Shown here: one piece after another, positions 58,491-64,000 of the stretch | Position numbering within the stretch: position 1 is the first letter of the stretch | Layout of the letters: every line of letters starts with the position of its first letter | Assembly (NCBI GenBank): GCA_948466335.1 | Contig: CAOKAE010000003.1 | Location: 62,001 to 126,000, forward strand | DNA length: 64,000 nt | Source: an uncultured Coriobacteriia bacterium | GTDB taxonomy: Bacteria > Actinomycetota > Coriobacteriia > Coriobacteriales > QAMH01 | Direction: 5' to 3' | The notes under the pieces: model-generated | The model's input: the letters and a program-made list of their open reading frames with translations, nothing else | What the model was told of the DNA's origin: nothing | Databases searched by the model: none | Position numbers and translations under genes: made by a program

Positions 58491-58742
58491 GGCAACACTT
58501 CCTTCCATTCGCGTGGGGCGATGGCGCCGAAAGGCGCCCGTGCATCGATGCCACCATGGTATCGAAAACGGACCCCCCCCCTACGTTTTGGCAACTGGAG
58601 GGCGAATGGCCCCAGGGTGCTCGCAGGTGGAACTCGGTCCGTAAAAGCGGAAAGCCCACTGCCGCTCCGTGGGAGCGGGAGTGGGCTTTCTATGGCAGAT
58701 GCCCCCAGCGGCATCCGAGCGCGAGCGTTGCAGCGTCTAGGA
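58491..58742. other. Intergenic region upstream of the protease gene
   Basis: Contains a run of eight C (58571-58578, on the strand shown) and the hairpin at 58650-58690. No gene, promoter or repeat-family member was identified. Confidence 0.5.
58650..58690 (-). terminator. Terminator-like hairpin downstream of the antitoxin region
   Basis: GAAAGCCCACT and AGTGGGCTTTC form 11 pairs, with an inner CCGCTCC/GGAGCGG stem. On the minus strand it is followed by CGCTTTTAC. Confidence 0.65.
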
Positions 58743-58856
58743 TTAGCTGTAACGACGGCCGTAGGCTACGACGCCGGAGCTCCTCCTGTTGAAGATCCAG
58801 TGCCTGCGGATATAGATTGCGTTGTCTTCACGATTGAACAGTCTTGAAATCCACAT
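58743..58856 (-). CDS. Possible 37-aa basic peptide
   Basis: ATG at 58856 with AGGGTGG 6-7 bases upstream, directly downstream of the RelB-like gene; TAA at 58743. The product is basic and aromatic (MWISRLFNRED...YIRRHWIFNRRSSG). It takes the place where a RelE-type toxin gene would lie, but it is far too short to be one. Coding status is uncertain. Confidence 0.3.
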   Translation of the reverse strand: MWISRLFNREDNAIYIRRHWIFNRRSSGVVAYGRRYS

Positions 58857-58916
58857 TTAAACCACCCTTGTACTGCTATCCGTTCCCGCCTTGTATTTCC
58901 CGATGAAATCGGCTTC

Positions 58917-59117
58917 CTAGCACGCCTCTTCCCGCTTGCCCTCATCCTCCGACTGGGCGTCGGGGACGACGAGGTCAAACGGGATACGGTTTTGGGCAAC
59001 GAGTTGCTTCGTTGCCATGACGACGTAGGTGTTGAAGTTCAATCCGAGCGCATCGAGCTTTGCGCTGGCTTCCTTCTTCAGATCGTCGTCCATGCGTATG
59101 GTCGTCGACTTCATCAT
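58917..59117 (-). CDS. RelB/DinJ-like antitoxin without a recognisable toxin
   Basis: 66 aa. The ribbon-helix-helix start (KSTTIRMDDDLKKEASAKLDALGLNFNTYVVMATKQLV) is typical of RelB/DinJ antitoxins that dimerise on their own promoter. The usual toxin-binding tail is reduced to a short acidic end (SEDEGKREEAC). No RelE/YafQ-like gene lies downstream on the same strand; only a 37-codon frame is present. The promoter side is AT-rich, unlike its surroundings, a hint of transfer. Confidence 0.75.
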   Translation of the reverse strand: MMKSTTIRMDDDLKKEASAKLDALGLNFNTYVVMATKQLVAQNRIPFDLVVPDAQSEDEGKREEAC

Positions 59118-59235
59118 TGTTCTTGCCTTTGGCTACGTTTATGTAATATGTATATCTATTAGTAGTGCATTAGGCGTGCATAGTATATCTCATATATTTC
59201 ACTTTGACATATTTTTTTGGCCAGAAAGTCCATAA
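59118..59235. other. AT-rich promoter region of the RelB-like gene
   Basis: Strongly AT-rich against a GC-rich background, with TA-rich elements such as GTATATCTATTAG and AGTATATCTCATATAT that would suit an autoregulated promoter. No single -10/-35 pair stands out. Confidence 0.5.
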
Positions 59236-59267
59236 AAATGAAAGACCGGCCCCTCAGCGGGGCCGGT
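59236..59267 (-). terminator. Terminator of the TorD-like gene
   Basis: ACCGGCCCC (59245-59253) and GGGGCCGGT (59259-59267) form a 9-bp stem. On the minus strand TCTTTCATTTTT follows. Confidence 0.85.
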
Positions 59268-59314
59268 TGTGGTGTCTGCGGTATGTCTGGTGTATGTATT
59301 TTTAGACTTTTTGC

Positions 59315-59944
59315 CTAGTTACCCTCGAACGCATCGAGGTCCCATTGCAGCCAGGCCAAGGCGAGCTCGACGATGGCACGGTAGAAGCCCGTCCCCTCCT
59401 GGGCGGCACGATCGCCGTCGAGCATGCGCCGCAAAAGCGCAAGGGGATGCTCTTCGAAGAAGGCCGCCAGCGTCTTGAGCTGCTCGTCGCTGGGCCGCTG
59501 AAGATAGTCGAGGGGCACGAGCATGAACAGCTCGTTGGCGATGTGATCGTCGGGCAGGAATCGCTGGATGCTCGTCTCGACGCCCAGCTCGTGAGCGGCA
59601 TCGTATATCGCGCCTCCCCCGAGTCCGTACGCGCTCTCGAGCGGCGGCATGGGCGCATCGGGAAGCAGGAAGGTCTGGGCGTACTCGGCGTCCATGACCA
59701 TCTTGCGATGGTCCTCGGGAACCTCGGCGAGCTTCGCGACCGCCGCCTCGACATGGTCGAGGGCCTCGTGGGTCCGCTCGTTCTCGAGGCCGTCACGCAG
59801 CCCCGCCCAGAACGCCGGATCGCTCACGTTGTAGAGCAGCGTCTCGTCTAATGGGTATCCCAGAATGCTGCCGAGAAACTGGTATACGGGCATGCTTCCA
59901 TGCCCGTCGTGGTCATGGTCGTGATGGTGTTCATGTCCGCTCAT
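59315..59944 (-). CDS. TorD/DmsD-family chaperone for Mo enzymes
   Basis: The ATG at 59944 follows AAGGAG with seven bases between; longer frames read through a family-2 repeat. 209 aa, mostly helical. The YAQTFLLPDAPMPPLESAYG region matches the conserved TorD segment (E/D-Y-x-x-x-F). The N-terminus is histidine-rich (HEHHHDHDHDGHG), a likely metal-binding extension. TorD proteins insert molybdopterin cofactor and guard unfolded Mo subunits. The Mo enzymes of this window are 30 kb away, so its client is uncertain. Confidence 0.82.
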   Translation of the reverse strand: MSGHEHHHDHDHDGHGSMPVYQFLGSILGYPLDETLLYNVSDPAFWAGLRDGLENERTHEALDHVEAAVAKLAEVPEDHRKMVMDAEYAQTFLLPDAPMPPLESAYGLGGGAIYDAAHELGVETSIQRFLPDDHIANELFMLVPLDYLQRPSDEQLKTLAAFFEEHPLALLRRMLDGDRAAQEGTGFYRAIVELALAWLQWDLDAFEGN

Positions 59945-59962
59945 GGTGGTGCTCCTTTCGAA

Positions 59963-59999
59963 AAATGAGACAGATGTGTCTGACGACTTTGTCTCATTT
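59963..59999. repeat. Family-2 palindrome, copy 6
   Basis: AAATGAGACA and TGTCTCATTT arms around GATGTGTCTGACGACTT. It lies in the divergent region between the TorD-like and thioesterase genes, followed by CGCAGGTCA, a flank also seen after copy 4. Confidence 0.88.
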
Positions 60000-60021
60000 C
60001 GCAGGTCATGGTGCATGCGAG

Positions 60022-60027
60022 TATAAT
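60022..60027 (+). promoter_or_regulatory. Probable -10 of the thioesterase gene
   Basis: TATAAT lies 30 bases upstream of the ATG at 60058. The -35 position falls at the edge of the family-2 palindrome and has no good match. Confidence 0.4.
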
Positions 60028-60057
60028 GGCCCGAATCAGCAAACGACGGGAAAGCCC

Positions 60058-60795
60058 ATGATTGACACCGAACTGATAGTGGACCTTAAGGTGACCGTTC
60101 CCTTGCGCATCACCGACTTCGACCGCTATGGGCGCCTCAAGCCCTCCGCCGTCCTGGAGCTCTTCCAGGAAGCCGCGACCGTGCAGGCAAACGTCATGGA
60201 CATCGGCCATGACGCCATGGAGCGACGAGGCGTGTTCTGGGCGGTCATTCGCACCTATTACGAGGTCATCCGCCAGCCCGAGCTATATTCGAGCGTGCAG
60301 ATTCACACCTGGCCCCACTCCCCCTCGCGCTTCTCGTTCCAGCGCGACTACATCATGAGCTCGCTCGATGACGAACCGCTCCTGCGCGGCACGTCCGAAT
60401 GGGTGCTCATGAGCCCGCAGACACGTCAGTTCGTGAGCCTCGCAGACGTGTACGAGCCACCCGAAAACCTGCTCGAGGAGAAGAACTTCGAGAGAAAGCC
60501 CCGCAAGATTCGCGATTTCGACACGAGCGACGCGACGCCCTATGTCGTCGTTCCGCCCTACACCTCAGCCGACATCAACGGCCACGTCAACAACAGCGTC
60601 TACGCCAACTATCCCTTTGACGCCATCGAGCCGGGACCGGAGCACGACGTCAGGAGCTTCCAGATCGACTTCAGGCACGAAGTGCATACCGGCGATCCGC
60701 TTGGGATCTACACCGAACGCGACGAGGGAGCGCTGCTGGCCAAGGGCGTCGACGCGCACGGCGAAATCGTGTTCGCCGCCCGCACGGAATTCTAG
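60058..60795 (+). CDS. Acyl-ACP thioesterase (FatA/FatB-like)
   Basis: 245 aa, cytoplasmic. Double hot-dog fold: the first half holds TDFDRYGRLKPSAVLELFQEAATVQA and FWAVIRTYYEVIRQPELYSSVQIHTWP. The second half holds SADINGHVNNSVYANYPFDAI, whose Asn/His pattern is the catalytic signature of the family. It releases free fatty acids from acyl carrier protein and so sets chain length. GACGGGAAAG precedes the ATG. The stop codon TAG shares the palindrome CTAG with the stop of rnhA on the other strand (60792-60795). Confidence 0.88.
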   Translation: MIDTELIVDLKVTVPLRITDFDRYGRLKPSAVLELFQEAATVQANVMDIGHDAMERRGVFWAVIRTYYEVIRQPELYSSVQIHTWPHSPSRFSFQRDYIMSSLDDEPLLRGTSEWVLMSPQTRQFVSLADVYEPPENLLEEKNFERKPRKIRDFDTSDATPYVVVPPYTSADINGHVNNSVYANYPFDAIEPGPEHDVRSFQIDFRHEVHTGDPLGIYTERDEGALLAKGVDAHGEIVFAARTEF

Positions 60796-61253
60796 GACGC
60801 CCCCTCCCCGAGTTCGTCCATCGCGCGATTGGCCAGCTCGTCGGCGCGGATGTTTCCCTCGTTGTCCGCATGTCCCTTGACCTTGTGAAAGCGTATGTCA
60901 GCGAAGCGCCCGCGCTCCTCGTCGAGCGCGAGCCAGAGCTCCTTGTTGGCAACTGGTTGCTTCTTCGAGTTGACCCAGCCCTTGCGCTTCCAACCCTCGA
61001 TCCAGGACGTGATGCCGCCCAACACGTAGGCACTGTCGAGGTACACGTCGGTGGGCACCGCCTTGTTGCGTATGGCGCGCAGTCCCTCGATGGCGGCCGT
61101 CAGCTCCATCTTGTTGTTGGTGGTGTCGCGCTCGCCACCCCAGAGCTCCTTTTCGTGCTCGCCCCAGACGAGGTAGACGCCCCAGCCACCCACGTTCGAA
61201 TCGCTTTGGTTGCCACGGCACCCGCCATCGCAGTAGATCTGCAAGCTCGTCAT
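60792..61253 (-). CDS. rnhA: Ribonuclease HI
   Basis: 153 aa, full length. Degrades RNA in RNA-DNA hybrids. The four catalytic acids are visible in order: Asp in IYCDGGCRGNQ, Glu in NNKMELTAAIEGL, Asp in LDSAYVLGGI, and Asp in KGHADNEGN. Six bases after the aminotransferase gene on the same strand; convergent with the thioesterase gene, sharing CTAG. Confidence 0.96.
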   Translation of the reverse strand: MTSLQIYCDGGCRGNQSDSNVGGWGVYLVWGEHEKELWGGERDTTNNKMELTAAIEGLRAIRNKAVPTDVYLDSAYVLGGITSWIEGWKRKGWVNSKKQPVANKELWLALDEERGRFADIRFHKVKGHADNEGNIRADELANRAMDELGEGAS

Positions 61254-61259
61254 GGCCGC

Positions 61260-62777
61260 CTACTGACGGTAGTAGCTCAGGAAGTCTTCGATCGCGTCCA
61301 TGGCCTCGCCGAGCGTGCGCCGGCGCGGCAGGTAGACGATGCGGAAGTGATCGGTATCGGCGCAGTTGAAGCCACTTCCCTGGACGACGAGCACCTTCTT
61401 GTCCTTGAGCAGGTCGAGCGCGAACCGCTCGTCATCGGTGATGTTGAAGCGCTTCTTGTCGAGCTTGGGGAATATGTAGAACGCAGCCTTGGGCTTCACG
61501 ACGCTCACGCCGGGTATCTCGCACAGGCGTTCGTAGACGAAGTTGCGCTGCTCGTACACGCGGCCACCGGGAATCACGTAATTGCGCACGCTCTGATGCC
61601 CCCACAGCGCCGTCTGCACGACGGACTGCGCCGGCACGTTGGAACACAGGCGCATGTTCGTGAGCATGTTGAGTCCCTCGATGTAGTCACGCGCCAGGCG
61701 CTTGTTACCGGAAAGCGCCATCCAGCCGATGCGGTACCCCGCGATCATGTGCGACTTGGACAGACCCGAGAAGGTGATGCAGAACAGGTCCGGTGCGAGC
61801 GACGCGATGGAAAGATGCTCGCCCTCGCCCTCCATGACGAGGCGGTCGTAGATCTCGTCCGAGAAGATCATGAGCTGGTGCTCGCGGGCGATGTCGACGA
61901 TGCCCTGCAGCACCTCGCGCGGATAGAGCGCTCCCGTGGGGTTGTTGGGGTTGATGATGACGATGGCCTTGGTGCGGTCCGTGATCTTGGCGCGGATGTC
62001 ATCGAGGTCGGGGTACCATTCCGCCTCCTCGTCGCAGACGTAGTGTACGGGATGGCCACCGGCGAGCGTGGCACAGGCCGTCCACAGCGGATAGTCGGGC
62101 ATGGGAAGAAGGATCTCGTCACCGTCGTCGAGCAACGCCGACATGCAGATGTTGATGAGCTCGGAGACGCCGTTTCCCGTGTAGATATCCTCCATCTGCA
62201 CGTTTGGAAGCCCCTTGAGCTGGTAGTACTGCATGATGGCCTTTCGGGCGGACCACAGGCCCTTCGAATCCGAATAGCCCTCGCAGTCGGTGAGCTGAAG
62301 CGCCATGTCGTGCACGACTTCGTCAACGGCGCGAAAGCCGAAGGGGGCCGGATTGCCGATGTTGAGCTTGAGCACGTGCATGCCCGCCTGTTCCATGCGG
62401 TTGGCCTCGTCGAGCACGGGACCGCGCACGTCATAGAGAACGTTGTCGAGCTTCGATGACTTCTTGAACTGGCGCATGGGCGCGGGCTCCGCCTCCTCGA
62501 CGCTTGCCGGTTTCACGGATGCCTCGCTTACCGAGACCGCCGAAGCGCTCTCATCGCCTGCGTCCGAGATGAGCCATTCGGGTTCCACGCCAAGCGCCTG
62601 GGCGAGGAAGTTCAAAGTCGCGCGGCGTGGCGTGGTCTTGCCGCTCACGTATTGGCTTAGCTGGCTCTTGCCGAGCTTGGCTCCCTGAATCTCGGCCTGT
62701 CTTAGCAGGTCGACCTGTTTGAGCCCGCTTTTCTTCATGGCTTCCTTGAGCCGTTCGGCGAATGCAGGTGAGTTCAT
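61260..62777 (-). CDS. XRE-type HTH domain fused to an AlaA-like aminotransferase
   Basis: The start is the ATG at 62777, with GGAG six bases upstream; 505 aa. Residues about 5-70 form an XRE helix-turn-helix (KKSGLKQVDLLRQAEIQ, KLGKSQLSQYVSGKTTPRRATL). A flexible Ser/Glu/Ala linker (about 75-105) joins a fold-type I PLP aminotransferase of the AlaA type: KLNIGNPAPFGF, IVIINPNNPTGALYPREVL, SDEIYDRL, and the PLP lysine in FSGLSKSHMIAGYR. It should make alanine from pyruvate and glutamate while binding DNA. The GntR-type MocR fusions are the familiar parallel, but this HTH is XRE. Three AAATTGAAC-like boxes lie upstream. Confidence 0.9.
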   Translation of the reverse strand: MNSPAFAERLKEAMKKSGLKQVDLLRQAEIQGAKLGKSQLSQYVSGKTTPRRATLNFLAQALGVEPEWLISDAGDESASAVSVSEASVKPASVEEAEPAPMRQFKKSSKLDNVLYDVRGPVLDEANRMEQAGMHVLKLNIGNPAPFGFRAVDEVVHDMALQLTDCEGYSDSKGLWSARKAIMQYYQLKGLPNVQMEDIYTGNGVSELINICMSALLDDGDEILLPMPDYPLWTACATLAGGHPVHYVCDEEAEWYPDLDDIRAKITDRTKAIVIINPNNPTGALYPREVLQGIVDIAREHQLMIFSDEIYDRLVMEGEGEHLSIASLAPDLFCITFSGLSKSHMIAGYRIGWMALSGNKRLARDYIEGLNMLTNMRLCSNVPAQSVVQTALWGHQSVRNYVIPGGRVYEQRNFVYERLCEIPGVSVVKPKAAFYIFPKLDKKRFNITDDERFALDLLKDKKVLVVQGSGFNCADTDHFRIVYLPRRRTLGEAMDAIEDFLSYYRQ

Positions 62778-62789
62778 TTTTTCTCCAAA

Positions 62790-62863
62790 GTTCAATTTTC
62801 TAATCCGTAAAGTTCAGTTTTTGGCAGAATACCACAACAAACCAGCCAATCGGTTCAATTTCC
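62790..62863 (-). promoter_or_regulatory. Array of GTTCAATTTT boxes upstream of the HTH-aminotransferase
   Basis: GTTCAATTTT (62790), GTTCAGTTTTT (62812) and GTTCAATTTCC (62853) are same-strand repeats spaced 22 and 41 bases, close to two and four helical turns. A fourth, GTTCATTTTT, overlaps the start codon (62773). They are probable binding sites of the gene's own HTH domain. Confidence 0.6.
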
Positions 62864-62880
62864 AGAAATGAGAAACCTAG

Positions 62881-62919
62881 CGTCGGGCAGGCCATCGAGG
62901 CGAGGTGACCTGCCCGACG
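62881..62919. other. Hairpin CGTCGGGCAGG / CCTGCCCGACG
   Basis: An 11-bp perfect stem between the aminotransferase and polymerase promoters; no T-tract on either side. Possibly a transcriptional insulator between divergent genes. Confidence 0.5.
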
Positions 62920-62931
62920 TCGCCGTTCAGA

Positions 62932-62951
62932 ACACGAACGCTTGTTCGTGT
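62932..62951 (+). promoter_or_regulatory. SOS (LexA) box of the Y-family polymerase
   Basis: ACACGAAC-GCTT-GTTCGTGT is a perfect 8-bp palindrome with the core CGAACGCTTGTTCG (62935-62948), matching the Gram-positive LexA consensus at 13 of 14 positions. It ends 27 bases before the start codon. Confidence 0.88.
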
Positions 62952-62978
62952 CCCATCTCTCCCCTATACTCCCATGCC

Positions 62979-64000
62979 ATGGAAGAGAGAAACGACAAGC
63001 AGCGGTCCTACGTCGCCATTGACCTCAAGTCGTTCTACGCATCGGTCGAATGCGCCGAGCGCGGCCTCGACGCGCTCACCACCAACCTCGTCGTGGCGGA
63101 CGAGCGCCGCACCGAGAAGACCATATGCCTCGCCGTCTCGCCTTCCCTCAAGGCCCACGGCATTGCGGGCAGGCCACGCCTGTTCGAGGTCGTCCAGGCG
63201 GTCAAGGCCATCAATGCCCGGCGCAAGGCCCAGGCACCGGGCCATAGGCTCACGGGCTCCTCGAGCAACGCCGAGGAACTTGACCTCCATCCCGAGCTGG
63301 CCCTCGACTACGTCATTGCGCAGCCGCGCATGGCCCTCTACCTGCAACGCAGCACCGAAGTCTACGAAATCTACCTGCGCCACGTGGCACCCGAGGACAT
63401 ACACGTCTACTCCATCGACGAAGTCTTCATCGACGTGACGGGCTACCTGCGCACGGCAGCCATGACGGCCCATGAGTTCGCCGCCATGCTCGTGCGCGAC
63501 GTGCTCGCGCAGACGGGCATCACGGCAACCGTCGGCATCGGCACCAATCTCTACCTCGCCAAGGTCGCGATGGACATCGTCGCCAAGCACCTGCCCGCCG
63601 GCGCAGATGGCGCGCGCATCGCCGAGCTCGACGAGATGGGCTATCGTCGCCTGCTCTGGGACCATCGTCCCCTCACGGACTTCTGGCGGGTGGGGCGTGC
63701 CACGGCCCGCAAGCTCGACCAGGTGGGGCTGGGCACGATGGGGGAAATCGCACGGGCATCTATCGCCGGGCCAGACGCGCGCAGGAACGAGGACCTGCTC
63801 TACGAGCTCTTCGGCGTGAACGCCGAGCTTCTCATAGACCACGCCTGGGGGTGGGAGCCCTGTACCCTGGCAGACGTGAAGGCCTACCGTCCCGAATCCA
63901 CGAGCCTCGGTTCGGGACAGGTGTTGCAGCACCCCTACCCCGCCCAGAAGGCACGCCTCGTCATGCGCGAGATGGCCGAGCAGCTCAGTCTCGACCTTGT
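62979..64000 (+). CDS. Y-family (UmuC/DinB-like) translesion DNA polymerase, 3' end outside window
   Basis: About 340 codons are present and the frame is open at base 64000. The catalytic acids are in YVAIDLKSFYASVEC (Asp15) and VYSIDEVFIDVTGYL. GITATVGIGTNLYLAKVAMDIVAK is the typical palm segment. The thumb/HhH region contains FWRVGRATARKLDQVGLGTMGEIARA, and the little-finger region begins near the end (STSLGSGQVLQHPY). It copies past damaged bases. The SOS box upstream says it is damage-inducible. Confidence 0.93.
   Translation, partial: MEERNDKQRSYVAIDLKSFYASVECAERGLDALTTNLVVADERRTEKTICLAVSPSLKAHGIAGRPRLFEVVQAVKAINARRKAQAPGHRLTGSSSNAEELDLHPELALDYVIAQPRMALYLQRSTEVYEIYLRHVAPEDIHVYSIDEVFIDVTGYLRTAAMTAHEFAAMLVRDVLAQTGITATVGIGTNLYLAKVAMDIVAKHLPAGADGARIAELDEMGYRRLLWDHRPLTDFWRVGRATARKLDQVGLGTMGEIARASIAGPDARRNEDLLYELFGVNAELLIDHAWGWEPCTLADVKAYRPESTSLGSGQVLQHPYPAQKARLVMREMAEQLSLDL

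Noticed and set aside
55812-58847. A 1011-codon open frame antisense to the papain-like protease
   Set aside because: Same antisense artefact; no RBS, and the sense protein has an intact signal peptide, catalytic triad and repeats.

Overview
The window looks like chromosomal DNA of a high-GC, anaerobic Gram-positive actinobacterium. I infer class Coriobacteriia, probably family Eggerthellaceae. The reasons are non-Tat molybdopterin oxidoreductases with NrfD and four-cluster Fe-S partners, a TorD-type chaperone, HdrB/GlpC-like CCG proteins, full-length PurL, a very long nusA-infB-dnaG-rpoD gene series, and strong GC bias at third codon positions. No rRNA, plasmid, phage or CRISPR array is visible. 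Taxonomy is inference from gene content; no homology search was run.

Layout. 1-4955: a methylenetetrahydrofolate reductase fused to a MetV-like C-terminal domain (cut by the window edge), then carB. 5145-10632: a three-gene operon (TerB_N/TerB_C protein, BrxD-like P-loop ATPase, Lhr-like SF2 helicase) behind a promoter that carries a LexA-type box; this is the best candidate for an uncharacterised DNA-defence or DNA-repair system. 10751-14677: a metallo-beta-lactamase-fold protein, then an MFS/APC transporter pair with a 35-aa membrane peptide. 14823-25535 (minus strand): tRNA-Pro, a SixA-CHAD fusion, a four-helix membrane protein, a GNAT-PhnP fusion, a flavin reductase, an Fe-S/DUF169 protein, a COG1964-type radical SAM enzyme, a DUF2064 transferase, a molybdopterin oxidoreductase and a CCG-domain Fe-S protein. 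25696-31396: a three-subunit Mo enzyme (catalytic, ferredoxin-like and NrfD subunits) and an Mrp ATPase. 31565-32068: four tRNAs.

32098-43573 is one dense minus-strand series, rimP-nusA-ylxR-infB-rbfA-nrnA-truB-ribF-dnaG-rpoD, with overlapping or almost touching genes. It joins the translation/transcription-factor operon to the macromolecular-synthesis genes. 44051-54102 holds leuS, mntP, two uncharacterised genes, an M18 aminopeptidase and purL. 54210-58490 holds three exported or surface proteins: a lipoprotein, a lysozyme-like protein and a papain-type protease with C-terminal repeats. 58743-62777 holds an orphan RelB-like antitoxin, a TorD-like chaperone, an acyl-ACP thioesterase, rnhA and an HTH-aminotransferase fusion with a likely autoregulatory operator array. 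The window ends inside a Y-family DNA polymerase behind an SOS box.

Three dispersed repeat families run through the window and are its most unusual feature. Family 1 (ends TGTCATTTCGA/TCGAAATGACA) sits in frame inside two genes, the TerB-like gene and ribF. Family 2 (AATGAGACA...TGTCTCATT around GTCTGACC) occurs as six complete palindromes plus a half copy that supplies the start codon of the flavin reductase. Family 3 is a set of long rod-like inverted repeats whose outer and middle arms change sequence between copies but keep pairing, while short internal-loop motifs stay constant. That is the pattern expected of a structured RNA or a hairpin-recognised mobile element.
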